From an uncultured Collinsella sp. (lineage in GTDB: Bacteria > Actinomycetota > Coriobacteriia > Coriobacteriales > Coriobacteriaceae), in contig CAUACA010000014.1 in assembly GCA_958427355.1 (NCBI GenBank), positions 1 through 54,179 of the forward strand: a stretch of DNA of 54,179 nt. Direction: 5' to 3'. Of this stretch, positions 36,570 through 45,281 are shown in pieces (position 1 is the first letter of the stretch; the number at the start of each line of letters is the position of its first letter). The notes under the pieces were generated by a model, which was not told where the DNA came from, made no database searches, and saw nothing but the letters and a program-made list of their open reading frames with translations. Made by a program: the position numbers and the translations under genes.

Positions 36570-38365
36570 TCGACGAGGAGAACAAGTCCGCAACCATGAC
36601 CGAGGCACCGGCTGCCGCCGCAGCTGCACCGGCCCACGCCGCTCCGGCTGACTCCACACCCGTGGAGCCCGAGGACACCGTGTTCTCCCTGCCTCTTTCG
36701 CATGTAACGCATGATATTTCGGATCTCGCCGATAACGAGGACGAAGCGGATGCCGTAGCGGTGCCCATCGGCGCACATGCTGCGGAACAGCCCACAGCGC
36801 CCGAAGCAACCCCGGCGCCGGCTCACTTTGCAGAGCCCGTCGCCGCGGCAATCAACGAGAGCGCTGCGGTGTTTGCGGCACCCGAGCCCGCCGCGCCGGC
36901 GTTTCCCATAGCCCCGGCATCCGAGGTTGCGCCCGCGTCTACGCCGGCGCCCGAGCCTATAGACGTCAGCCCGCAAGACGACGAGTCGACCGCCCGCGTG
37001 TCCGAGGAGCCCGACTCCCCGGACACCGACAATTCCGAATCAAACGCCGAGACCGACACCGTCTCTCCCGGTGACACCGCCGAGATCGACGTTGCTGCCG
37101 TTGAGGCCAAGCTCAAAGACCCCGGCTCGACCATGAGCTTTGAGCCCCTGACCGAGGAGCGCATCGAGACCGACTCGACCTATGATGCCGGTACCACCAC
37201 GCAACTCATGTGGGGCGCCCGCTCCGACGTTGGCTGTGTGCGCCCGCACAATGAGGATTCCTACCTGGTGCAGTCGCCGCTCTTTTGCGTATGCGACGGC
37301 ATGGGTGGTCACGCCGCCGGCGAGGTAGCCTCTTCTATCGCTGTCGAGACTATAGCCAAGACGGCCCCACAGTCCGCCGACGCAGCACGCCTGGCCGCAG
37401 CCGTCGAGGCAGCCAACGCCGCCGTAATCGAGGCGGCCCTGAACGGCCTGGGCAAGCCCGGCATGGGCTGCACAGCCACCTGCGCCTATATCGAAAACGA
37501 TACGCTCGCCATCGCCCACGTGGGCGACTCGCGCGCCTACCTGCTCCACGAGGGCACGCTCATCCGCGTGACCCGCGACCACTCCTACGTGGAGGAGCTC
37601 GTGGACGCCGGCGAGATCACGGCAGACGAGGCTCGCGTCCACCCCAACCGTTCGGTCATCACCCGCGCACTGGGCTCGGACCCCGCCATGTATGCCGACC
37701 ACTTCACTCTGCATATCGAGGAAGGCGACCGCCTGATCCTGTGCTCCGACGGCCTTTCGAGCATGATTCCCGATAGCGATATCGAGAACATCGCCACGCA
37801 GTCCTCAACCGCGCAAATCTGCGTCGACAACCTAGTGGACGCGGCGCTTGCTGCCGGCGGCCACGACAACGTGACCGTAGTAGTCGTTGACCTGGTTGAC
37901 GATGGCGTTATGCGCGAGGCGCAGCGCGTGCGTCGCCGCAACATTACTATCGCCGCCATCCTGGCCCTCGTCTTTGTGCTGGCAGCTGGCATCTGGGCCT
38001 ACACGGGTGTCACCGGCTCGTACTACCTGGGTACCTACCAGGGCAATGTCGCCGTCTGGCGCGGCCTGCCCGGCAAGCCGCTCGGACTCAAGCTCCACTG
38101 GCTCGAAAGCGAAACCAGCATCAAGCTATCCGACCTGCCCGAAGACACGCAAAACCGCCTCAAGGCGGGCATTCCGCAAACAAGTGTCGACGATGCGCAG
38201 GACACGATATCCAAGTACCGCCACCAGATCGACGAGGAGCAGACCCGCCAGGTGATCGACGCGCAAACGATTCGCGACAACACCAATCAGGGATCGACCT
38301 CCGAATCAGATTCCGAGAAAACCGCCGAACAGTCCGCCGAGGCCGAAGCCTCCGATAAGAATTAG
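36566..38365 (+). CDS. pstP: PP2C-family Ser/Thr phosphatase
   Basis: 599 aa, longer than typical PstP because of an Ala/Pro/Glu/Ser-rich N-terminal extension of about 205 residues. The PP2C domain (about residues 210-455) has all metal motifs: RPHNEDSYLV, CDGMGGHAAGE, VGDSRAYLL, SDGLSSM and GGHDNVTVVVV. A transmembrane helix (about residues 462-482) leads to a C-terminal extracellular region ending in a polar Ser/Glu stretch. It dephosphorylates PknB-type kinases and their substrates and faces the cytosol. The acidic N-terminal extension is not part of the standard family. Confidence 0.92.
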   Translation: MIDEENKSATMTEAPAAAAAAPAHAAPADSTPVEPEDTVFSLPLSHVTHDISDLADNEDEADAVAVPIGAHAAEQPTAPEATPAPAHFAEPVAAAINESAAVFAAPEPAAPAFPIAPASEVAPASTPAPEPIDVSPQDDESTARVSEEPDSPDTDNSESNAETDTVSPGDTAEIDVAAVEAKLKDPGSTMSFEPLTEERIETDSTYDAGTTTQLMWGARSDVGCVRPHNEDSYLVQSPLFCVCDGMGGHAAGEVASSIAVETIAKTAPQSADAARLAAAVEAANAAVIEAALNGLGKPGMGCTATCAYIENDTLAIAHVGDSRAYLLHEGTLIRVTRDHSYVEELVDAGEITADEARVHPNRSVITRALGSDPAMYADHFTLHIEEGDRLILCSDGLSSMIPDSDIENIATQSSTAQICVDNLVDAALAAGGHDNVTVVVVDLVDDGVMREAQRVRRRNITIAAILALVFVLAAGIWAYTGVTGSYYLGTYQGNVAVWRGLPGKPLGLKLHWLESETSIKLSDLPEDTQNRLKAGIPQTSVDDAQDTISKYRHQIDEEQTRQVIDAQTIRDNTNQGSTSESDSEKTAEQSAEAEASDKN

Positions 38366-38381
38366 AAAGGGAGTGCCGCTT

Positions 38382-41252
38382 ATGAGTCGCCGCAACACCG
38401 AGCTGCTCTTGCTCATCGCCTCGGCGTTCCCCGTCATCCTGCTGTATGCGATATACGTCCTCACCGCGGGCGCTGCCATCTCCTTTGAGACGCTCGCCGT
38501 ACCGGTCGGCCTCTTTGCCGCCTTCGCCGCGGCACATATCGCCGTGCGCATCTTGGCGCCCGGCGCCGACCCCGCCATCCTACCCATCGTATTTATACTT
38601 TCGGGCATCGGCATCACGTTCGTGACGCGTCTCGCCCCCGCTCTCGCCATCTCACAGCTCATCATCCTGTTTGTCTCGGTGGCGCTCATGGTGGGAACGC
38701 TTGCACTGGTCAAAAACCTCGACGTGGTCATGCGCTACAAGTACACCTTTGGCATTATCGGCATCATCCTGCTGATGCTGCCCATCTTTATCGGCACCAC
38801 GATCTCGGGCTCCAAGCTGTGGATTCGCATCGCGGGCTTTACCATCCAGCCTGGCGAGTTCGCCAAGGTCTTTATCGTCCTGTTCCTGGCCGGCTACCTA
38901 GCCGAGAACCGCGAGCTGCTCTCCATCTCCAACCGCAAGATCCTGGGCTTTAAGATCCCTCGCCTGCGACTGCTGCTGCCGCTGTTTGCCGTGTGGGGTG
39001 TGTGCCTGCTCGTCGTCGTCTTCGAACGCGACCTGGGTTCGGCCGTGCTGTTCTACACCATCTTCTTGCTGATGCTCTACGTTGCCACGGGGCGCTTTTC
39101 GTATGTCGTTATCGGCCTTGCGCTCTTAGCTGTTGGAGCCGTGGGCGCCTACAAGTTCCTGTCTCACGTTCAGGTGCGTTTCCAGGTTTGGCTCGATCCG
39201 TTTAAGGACGCCCAGGGCCAGGGCTACCAGATCGTCCAGTCGCTCTTCTCGCTTGCCGATGGCGGTCTGGTCGGTGTTGGCATCGGCAACGGCATGGCCA
39301 ACAACATCCCTGTCGTCGAGTCCGACTTTATCTTCTCGGCTATCGGCGAGGAGATGGGCCTTTTGGGCGGCGGCGCCGTGCTCATCCTGTTTATGCTCTT
39401 TGCCGTGCGTGGCCTCACCACGGCTGCCCGCGCTAAATCCGACCTCGCCGCCTTTAGTGCCACAGGCCTTACGGCCGCCATCAGCTTCCAGGCCTTCTTG
39501 ATCGTTGGCGGCGTAACCCGCCTGATCCCGCTGACCGGCGTCACCCTGCCCTTTATGAGCCAGGGCGGCTCCTCTCTGCTGGCGAGCTTTATCATCGTCG
39601 CACTCCTGCTACGTGCCGGTGACGAGGCGACCGGACGCGAGGCCGAGCTTACCGGCACCGGCACCATGGCCGCCATCACCGATGATCAGGTCGCATCTGC
39701 CGCCGCCCCGACGGGCTCGCGCTTTGCCACCTCGTCTTCCTACGGCAGCGGCAGCCATTCCGTCGGCTCGCGCATGCGCCGTCGCCTGCTCGACACGCCT
39801 GAATCCGGTGTGCTCGGCCGCGTTGCGCTCGCCAACCGTCTAACCCGCGCGGTGCTCGCCTTTACGGCGCTGTTCGCCATCCTTATCGGCAACCTCACCT
39901 ATGTCCAGGTCATCAAGGCCAAGGACTATCAGGACATGCCGACCAACAACCACACCATCGCCCGCTCCAAGTACATCCAGCGCGGCTCCATCATCACGTC
40001 CGACGGCGTGACGCTGGCCGAGTCGCTGCAGCAGGAGGACGGCACCTACGTACGCTCCTACCCCAACGGCAACCTGGCAGCGCACGTGGTTGGCTACGTG
40101 AGCCAGCAGTATGGCGCCACCGCCATCGAGAGCGTCATGAACGACACGCTCACCGGTTCTAAGGACTACTCCAGCTGGAACAATGCCATCGCGTCGCTCG
40201 CGGGCCAGACCCAGCCGGGCAACACCGCCAAGCTCACCATCGACTCGCGTATCCAGACGGCGGCCGAGCAGGCACTCAAGGGCTTTAAGGGCGCTGTAGT
40301 GGTCATCGACCCGCGTACCGGCGCGGTGCTCGCATGTGCCAGCTCGCCCACCTACGACAACACCAACATCGATGCCCTGCTGCAGACGGGCGGCGGCGAG
40401 GACGGCTCCATGTACAATCGCGCCATGGACGCGCTGTACACGCCGGGCTCCACGTTTAAGGTCGTTACGCTTTCCGCGGCACTCGAGACCGGTACCGCCA
40501 GCCTGACCAGCACCTACCAGGCGCCCGGCTCCATGGATATCGGCAACGCACCGGTCACCAACTATGCCAACGAGAGCTACGGCACCATCAGCCTGCAGCA
40601 GGCCTTTGCCGTGTCCTCCAACGTCGTCTTTGGCCAGGTGGCAAACGAAGTTGGCGCAAACACGCTCGTACAGTTTGCCAACGCCTTTGGCTACGGCCAA
40701 AAGCTCGGCCAGGACCTGACCTCCGCGGCCTCCATCATGGCCGACCCGTCGCTCATGACCGAGTGGGAGACCGCCTGGGCCGGCGCCGGCCAGCCTGTCG
40801 GCATGGACCACACGCCCGGCCCGCAGACCACCGTCATGCAAAACGCCGTGATTGCCGCCGCCATCGCTAACAGTGGCGTGGTCATGGACCCGTACTTTGT
40901 AGCCCAGGTACTCGCCCCGGACGGAACCGTGGTCAAGACCACGCAGTCCCGCTCGCTGGGGCAGGCCGTCAGCTCCGCCACGGCCGACCAGGTCAAGCAG
41001 GCCATGCTTGCCGTCGTCCAGTCCGGCACCGGCACCGATGCCCAAATCCCCGGCGTCAAGGTCGCCGGCAAGACCGGCTCGGCCGAGACCGGCGGCACCA
41101 ACGTCAACTCGATGTTCGTTGGCTTTGCACCTTACGATTCACCCACGGTCGCCATCTCGGTGGCCTTGGAGGATTTCGACAAGCATGACGTCAAGGCCGC
41201 CAAGATCGCCGGCATCGTCCTGACCGCGGCGCTTGCCGCACAGGGAGCGTGA
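38382..41252 (+). CDS. SEDS glycosyltransferase-penicillin-binding protein fusion (RodA/FtsW-PbpA)
   Basis: 956 aa from the ATG at 38382 with GGGAG upstream. Residues about 5-410 are a SEDS protein with about 10 helices (KLWIRIAGFTIQPGEFAK, FSAIGEEMGLLGG, LPFMSQGGSS). A polar linker (about 415-485) leads to a single anchor helix and a class B transpeptidase: dimerisation motif RGSIITSDGVTLAES, active-site Ser690 in STFK, Ser745-Ser746-Asn747, and Lys897-Thr898-Gly899. In most actinobacteria rodA and pbpA are adjacent separate genes; here one reading frame joins the polymerase and crosslinking enzymes. It builds septal or peripheral peptidoglycan at the membrane. The frame is open and in register throughout, with no stop at the junction. 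Confidence 0.93.
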   Translation: MSRRNTELLLLIASAFPVILLYAIYVLTAGAAISFETLAVPVGLFAAFAAAHIAVRILAPGADPAILPIVFILSGIGITFVTRLAPALAISQLIILFVSVALMVGTLALVKNLDVVMRYKYTFGIIGIILLMLPIFIGTTISGSKLWIRIAGFTIQPGEFAKVFIVLFLAGYLAENRELLSISNRKILGFKIPRLRLLLPLFAVWGVCLLVVVFERDLGSAVLFYTIFLLMLYVATGRFSYVVIGLALLAVGAVGAYKFLSHVQVRFQVWLDPFKDAQGQGYQIVQSLFSLADGGLVGVGIGNGMANNIPVVESDFIFSAIGEEMGLLGGGAVLILFMLFAVRGLTTAARAKSDLAAFSATGLTAAISFQAFLIVGGVTRLIPLTGVTLPFMSQGGSSLLASFIIVALLLRAGDEATGREAELTGTGTMAAITDDQVASAAAPTGSRFATSSSYGSGSHSVGSRMRRRLLDTPESGVLGRVALANRLTRAVLAFTALFAILIGNLTYVQVIKAKDYQDMPTNNHTIARSKYIQRGSIITSDGVTLAESLQQEDGTYVRSYPNGNLAAHVVGYVSQQYGATAIESVMNDTLTGSKDYSSWNNAIASLAGQTQPGNTAKLTIDSRIQTAAEQALKGFKGAVVVIDPRTGAVLACASSPTYDNTNIDALLQTGGGEDGSMYNRAMDALYTPGSTFKVVTLSAALETGTASLTSTYQAPGSMDIGNAPVTNYANESYGTISLQQAFAVSSNVVFGQVANEVGANTLVQFANAFGYGQKLGQDLTSAASIMADPSLMTEWETAWAGAGQPVGMDHTPGPQTTVMQNAVIAAAIANSGVVMDPYFVAQVLAPDGTVVKTTQSRSLGQAVSSATADQVKQAMLAVVQSGTGTDAQIPGVKVAGKTGSAETGGTNVNSMFVGFAPYDSPTVAISVALEDFDKHDVKAAKIAGIVLTAALAAQGA

Positions 41253-41384
41253 TGCCCATGATCGAATCGGACACCCGAGGCGCGCCGCGGCCGAAGAGTT
41301 AGCGGCAACGCGCCACACGGCCCCAGCGGCCACATCGTAGGTACTACACACATCGTTGAGCGAATAGTTATGTTAGGAGCAGGA

Positions 41385-43346
41385 ATGGAACAGAGGGTCC
41401 TCGGGGGAAGATACCTCCTCAAGGATAAGGTGGGAACAGGCGGCATGGCGACCGTCTACCGTGCACAGGACCAGGTCCTCGACCGCACGGTAGCCGTCAA
41501 GATCATGTTGCCGCAGTATGCTGGCGACGCAACCTTCGCCGCACGCTTTAAGCAGGAGGCCCAGGCAGCAGCCGGTCTCTCCTCCCCCTATATCGTGGGC
41601 GTCTACGATTGGGGCAAGGACGGCGACACCTATTACATCGTCATGGAGTACCTGCGCGGAACCGACCTTAAGAGCGGCATCAAGAGCCACGGCGCCCTCG
41701 ACCCCAAGAAGGTCGCCCAGATCGGCTCGCAGATCAGCTCCGCGCTTTCGGTCGCCCACAAGCACGAGATCATCCACCGCGACATTAAGCCGCAGAACAT
41801 CATGGTGCTGCCCGACGGCAACATCAAGGTGATGGACTTTGGCATCGCGCGCGCCAAGAACAGCCACCTCACGCAAGACAACAACGTGCTGGGAACCGCC
41901 CACTACGTCAGCCCCGAGCAGACCCGCGGTCAGGACCTCGGCCCCACCTCGGATATCTACTCGCTGGGCGTCGTGATGTATGAATGCGCCACCGGCCGCG
42001 TGCCCTTTGACGGTGACGACGCTATCTCGGTCGCACTCAAGCAGGTCAACGAGCTGCCTATTCCGCCGAGCCAGATCAACTCCGGTGTCGACGCCGACCT
42101 TGAGCGCATCATCCTCAAGTGCATGGAGAAGGACCCCGCAAACCGCTTCCAGACCGCCGACGAGCTGCGTCAGGTGCTCAACAGCTACCTGTCGGGCCGT
42201 GCCGTCAACGTCTCGGAGCCCACGCGCATCATCGGTGCCCCCGGTGAGCTGGGCGCCACCAAGACTCGCGAGCTTTCCGATCAGACGCGCGCCATGGTGC
42301 GTCCCGTCTCGGGCGTGAGCGGCCAGAATACCGCCCGTAGCTCGGTTTCGGGCTCCACCGGCTCCTACGAGGTCGAAGAGCCCAAATCCAACAAGAACAA
42401 GATCATCGCCGCCGTGGTGGCAGCCGTTGCCGTCATCGGCATCGTGGTGGCCTTTGCCACAGGACTCTTTGGCGGCGAGCAGGTCACCGTGCCCGATGTG
42501 CTGGGCAAGGACCAGCAGACTGCCGTCGAGCTGATCAAGGAAGCCGGCCTCGAGGTCGGCACCATCGACCAAAGCTACAACGACGATGTCGACGAGGGCA
42601 AGGTCGCCGAGCAGACGCCCAACGGCAACACCAAGAAGACCAAGGGCACCAAGGTGAACCTGGTAATCTCCAAGGGCCCCAAGCCCTCCGAAAAGGTTGA
42701 GGTTCCCAAACTTGTCGGCCTGACCAAGGACCAAGCAGAAGCCGCACTGGCAAGCGTTGGCCTGAAGGGCAACGCCTCCGAGGAGGCCAACGAGGCTGAT
42801 GAGGGCCAGGTCTTTGAGCAGGGCACCGAAGCCGGTAAGGAAGTCGCGAAGGGCACGACCATCTCGTACAAGGTCTCGAGCGGCCCGGATACCACGTCCG
42901 TCCCCGATCTGACCGACATGACCGAGGCCCAGGCGCGCAACGCCCTCGATATGGCAGGCTTTGGCGTCGACGTTAGCTACCAGGAGAACGACTCGGTTAC
43001 CGAGGGCACCGTGATCAGCTGGAACCCCAGTGGCAAGCAGAAGCCCGGCGCCACGATTACCGTCGTCATTGCCAAGAAGTCCGGCAAGGCCAGTGTTCCG
43101 GGCAACCTGTACGGCAAGAGCATCTCCGCCGCCGTCACCGCGCTCAACAACGCCGGTTTCTATAACATCGGCTTCTGTGACCAGAACGGCAATCCCGTAA
43201 GCGGTAACGAGGATGCCACCGTTACGGGCGTCTCCCCCACTGGCAAGCAGTCCACCGACAGCACGATTACGCTGACGGTCGCACTTTCTGGCTCGGGTTC
43301 GGGCTCTGGCTCGGGCACGGGTGACGATTCCGGTACGACCAACTAG
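41385..43346 (+). CDS. pknB: Ser/Thr protein kinase PknB with four PASTA domains
   Basis: 653 aa from MEQRVLGGRYLL at 41385, preceded by AGGAG; a start five codons earlier overlaps that site. Kinase domain residues about 10-275: GTGGMATVYRAQD, VAVKIM, IIHRDIKPQNIMV, VMDFGIARA, GTAHYVSPEQ. A juxtamembrane segment with regulatory Thr/Ser residues, a transmembrane helix (about residues 350-370) and four PASTA repeats follow, each beginning near VPDVLG, VPKLVG, VPDLTD or VPGNLY, and ending in a Gly/Ser-rich tail. PASTA repeats bind muropeptides or lipid II. It is the last gene of the operon, separated by 132 nt from the SEDS-PBP gene and followed by a strong terminator. Confidence 0.96.
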   Translation: MEQRVLGGRYLLKDKVGTGGMATVYRAQDQVLDRTVAVKIMLPQYAGDATFAARFKQEAQAAAGLSSPYIVGVYDWGKDGDTYYIVMEYLRGTDLKSGIKSHGALDPKKVAQIGSQISSALSVAHKHEIIHRDIKPQNIMVLPDGNIKVMDFGIARAKNSHLTQDNNVLGTAHYVSPEQTRGQDLGPTSDIYSLGVVMYECATGRVPFDGDDAISVALKQVNELPIPPSQINSGVDADLERIILKCMEKDPANRFQTADELRQVLNSYLSGRAVNVSEPTRIIGAPGELGATKTRELSDQTRAMVRPVSGVSGQNTARSSVSGSTGSYEVEEPKSNKNKIIAAVVAAVAVIGIVVAFATGLFGGEQVTVPDVLGKDQQTAVELIKEAGLEVGTIDQSYNDDVDEGKVAEQTPNGNTKKTKGTKVNLVISKGPKPSEKVEVPKLVGLTKDQAEAALASVGLKGNASEEANEADEGQVFEQGTEAGKEVAKGTTISYKVSSGPDTTSVPDLTDMTEAQARNALDMAGFGVDVSYQENDSVTEGTVISWNPSGKQKPGATITVVIAKKSGKASVPGNLYGKSISAAVTALNNAGFYNIGFCDQNGNPVSGNEDATVTGVSPTGKQSTDSTITLTVALSGSGSGSGSGTGDDSGTTN

Positions 43347-43398
43347 TCGCCACCCCACCGCTCATCACGGCTCTCGCCGCAAACATATTCGCTCACAG

Positions 43399-43429
43399 GC
43401 GCCCGCTTGCTCCCCCAGCAAGCGGGCGC
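43399..43429 (+). terminator. Terminator of the pknB operon
   Basis: 13-bp perfect stem GCGCCCGCTTGCT/AGCAAGCGGGCGC with a CCCCC loop, followed by TTCGTTTTTG. Confidence 0.9.
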
Positions 43430-43461
43430 TTCGTTTTTGACATGGCATTGAACCAGAAGAA

Positions 43462-43484
43462 CCCGGCACCGTAGCGGTACCGGG
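43462..43484 (-). terminator. Terminator following the oldest tRNA-Arg 3' end
   Basis: On the minus strand CCCGGTACCG pairs with CGGTGCCGGG around CTA, then TTCTTCTGG. It lies 13 nt past the CCA at 43498. Confidence 0.65.
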
Positions 43485-43497
43485 CTCGATATTCCTC

Positions 43498-43520
43498 TGG
43501 TGCCCCCGGGCGGATTCGAA
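43498..43520 (-). repeat. tRNA-Arg 3'-end remnant A
   Basis: TGGTGCCCCCGGGCGGATTC plus GAA is identical to 43627-43649 and corresponds on the minus strand to the T-loop, acceptor and CCA of a tRNA-Arg. The rest of the tRNA is missing. Confidence 0.8.
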
Positions 43521-43546
43521 AACTCCCCCGCGGGGAAATGAGTGAC

Positions 43547-43590
43547 GCGGGTGTCGACGGCCCGCATCCGCCGGCGGCCCCCGCAAACCA
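43547..43590 (+). repeat. Inverted, degenerate tRNA-Arg 3'-half remnant B
   Basis: On the plus strand GCGGGTGTCGACGG then CATCCGCC repeats the minus-strand sequence of fragment 43627-43671 (about 20 of 25 over the T-arm), so it lies in the opposite direction to the other two fragments. Confidence 0.6.
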
Positions 43591-43593
43591 GAA

Positions 43594-43617
43594 ACGGCGC
43601 CGCTCCCGCGACGCCGT
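43594..43617 (-). terminator. Terminator following tRNA-Arg remnant C
   Basis: On the minus strand ACGGCG pairs with CGCCGT, followed by TTCTGG, 9 nt after the CCA of the fragment at 43627. Confidence 0.5.
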
Positions 43618-43626
43618 CATATTCCC

Positions 43627-43671
43627 TGGTGCCCCCGGGCGGATTCGAACCGTCGACACCCGCTTTAGGAG
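43627..43671 (-). repeat. Left attachment site (tRNA-Arg 3'-half remnant C)
   Basis: The minus strand contains the second half of the anticodon arm, the variable loop, T-arm and CCA of a tRNA-Arg. CGACACCCGCTTTAGGAG (43654-43671) is identical to 54125-54142 in the intact tRNA, the likely core of strand exchange. The T-stem has one A-C mismatch, consistent with decay of a non-functional copy. Confidence 0.82.
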
Positions 43672-43777
43672 GTCATGAGCTATTACCCTACCTGCAATTT
43701 TTCATTTTCATCAATATCTCTGTTTCCGCAGGTAATTTAGCTATTCTGCCGTTTTTGCTCTTCTTGATTAGTTTTCT

Positions 43778-43832
43778 ATTTCACCCTTTTTACACCCCTT
43801 TACCTCTTCATTTTGACTTGCAGGGGTGAAAT
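43778..43832. promoter_or_regulatory. Candidate integrase arm-binding sites, left end
   Basis: ATTTCACCC (43778), TACACCCC (43791) and inverted AGGGGTGAAAT (43822-43832) recur at the right end (53950-54024), the distribution expected for arm-type sites of a tyrosine integrase. Confidence 0.45.
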
Positions 43833-43836
43833 TTTT

Positions 43837-43887
43837 GGGTTAGCCTCGGGGGCGAGGCCCTCAAAGCCCCGCCCCCGAGGCTAACCC
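43837..43887. repeat. 22-bp hairpin upstream of the integrase
   Basis: GGGTTAGCCTCGGGGGCG pairs with GCCCCCGAGGCTAACCC, extended by one mismatch to about 22 bp, loop about 7 nt. No T-run, so not a simple terminator. Confidence 0.75.
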
Positions 43888-43909
43888 AACGCACCACCCC
43901 TGGAGACCC

Positions 43910-45217
43910 ATGGAAACCAGAATCAAACCCACAGCCAAAGGCACTTCCGAACCGATCAAGGGAAAACCCGGTTCCTTCCGCATCTACTTCTCTCTCGGTC
44001 GCGACCCCGAATCCGGCAAGAACGGGAAACGAGTCAGATACCTAAAGACACCCAAGAGAACCATCCATTGCAAGAGCAAAAACCCGAAGAACTGGCCCGG
44101 TGAGGTTGCGAATGCGCTCGATGCCTACCGGAAGGAGCTGGAGACCTATGAACCGGCTGGCGACATGCCGACCACTGTTTCCGGATACGCCGAGGATTTC
44201 CATCGGCTCCGAGAAAGCTCCTTCGGCTCCCCTCTTTCTTTCCAAAGAGAGGAATATGACGTGCGCCATATACGCGAGCTGTTCGGCGACATGCCCCTCG
44301 GTGCGCTGAGACCCGACGAGATCAAACGGGCGTATGCCGAAGCAATCTCAACCGGAAGATTCACAGAGGCCGAGATTCGTCGGATCCACGTCAAGCTCAA
44401 ACAGGTCATGCAGGACGCACTGGAGAATGAGCTAATCGAGCGCAACCCATGCATCAGCGTCAAACTCCCAAAGCCAGACCTTAGAGTGCGCAACTTCCTC
44501 CCACCCGACGAACTGCCCCGATTCACCAAATGCCTGCTATCCGAACCCATGGGGCCGATGACCGTCTGCACCATGCTCATATTCCACCTAGGACTCAGAA
44601 AAGGGGAGGCCCTGGGGCTCTGTTGGGAAGACTACGACCCCGAGGCGATGGAAATCAGAATCGTCCACCAGTACACCAATGACAAAACGCTCAGGGCACC
44701 CAAATCGGAAATGAGCAGGCGGATCCTGTCTATAGACTCTTCGCTAGCCGCGTATCTAAACGACTGGAAGATGCGGCAGCGCAACCTATTCGAGCAACGC
44801 GGGCTAAGACAGAGAAACTCTGACCCCATCGTCCACGCTCTCAGCCCGCATAAGGACGAAAACGGCAACCTTCACGTCAGTATCACCCGACCCGATGGAC
44901 ACAACTATTCACGCTGGTTCAGGGACTTCTGCGTCGACAACGGCTATGGCGAGTACGCCAACGTGACAAGCCAGTTCGAGCGCAACGGCAAGCTGCACAC
45001 ACGCGGCACCGGATACTCGGGTCTCGTCCCCCACGGACTGAGACACACGGCAGCGACGGCGCTCGTCGCAAACAACGTCGATTTGAAGACCGTTCAGGCG
45101 CGGATGGGACACGCATCAGCGAGTACGACGGCCAATTTCTACACCCACGCAATCAGAGCCAACGACCGCAACGCTGCCGAAGTCTTCGAAAAATTATCTG
45201 AAGGTAATGAAAATTAA
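43910..45217 (+). CDS. Tyrosine site-specific integrase
   Basis: 435 aa. An N-terminal AP2-like/arm-binding region (residues 1-80, Lys/Gly-rich) and an SAM-like core-binding domain (about 85-200) precede the catalytic domain. Catalytic residues in order: Arg230 (GLRKGEAL), His375 and Arg378 in PHGLRHTA, His401 in MGHAS and nucleophile Tyr411 (FYTHA). It recombines the att core in tRNA-Arg. It lies adjacent to the left attachment site, as is usual for integrases, and is read into the element. The gene has no strong ribosome site, only GGAG 7 nt upstream of the ATG. Confidence 0.95.
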   Translation: METRIKPTAKGTSEPIKGKPGSFRIYFSLGRDPESGKNGKRVRYLKTPKRTIHCKSKNPKNWPGEVANALDAYRKELETYEPAGDMPTTVSGYAEDFHRLRESSFGSPLSFQREEYDVRHIRELFGDMPLGALRPDEIKRAYAEAISTGRFTEAEIRRIHVKLKQVMQDALENELIERNPCISVKLPKPDLRVRNFLPPDELPRFTKCLLSEPMGPMTVCTMLIFHLGLRKGEALGLCWEDYDPEAMEIRIVHQYTNDKTLRAPKSEMSRRILSIDSSLAAYLNDWKMRQRNLFEQRGLRQRNSDPIVHALSPHKDENGNLHVSITRPDGHNYSRWFRDFCVDNGYGEYANVTSQFERNGKLHTRGTGYSGLVPHGLRHTAATALVANNVDLKTVQARMGHASASTTANFYTHAIRANDRNAAEVFEKLSEGNEN

Positions 45218-45281
45218 TACTCTCATAATTGTGTCACCAGATGTATACTGCAAATAAGGCCAATCAGAGAGGAGGTTATCA

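Noticed and set aside
41373..43358. A 661-residue open frame opposite pknB
   Set aside because: Antisense shadow; PknB with its four PASTA repeats is certain and the frame has no start signals.
43498..43671. Repeated short units as a possible CRISPR array
   Set aside because: The units are tRNA-Arg 3' ends in mixed orientation with unequal spacing, and no cas genes are present anywhere in the window.
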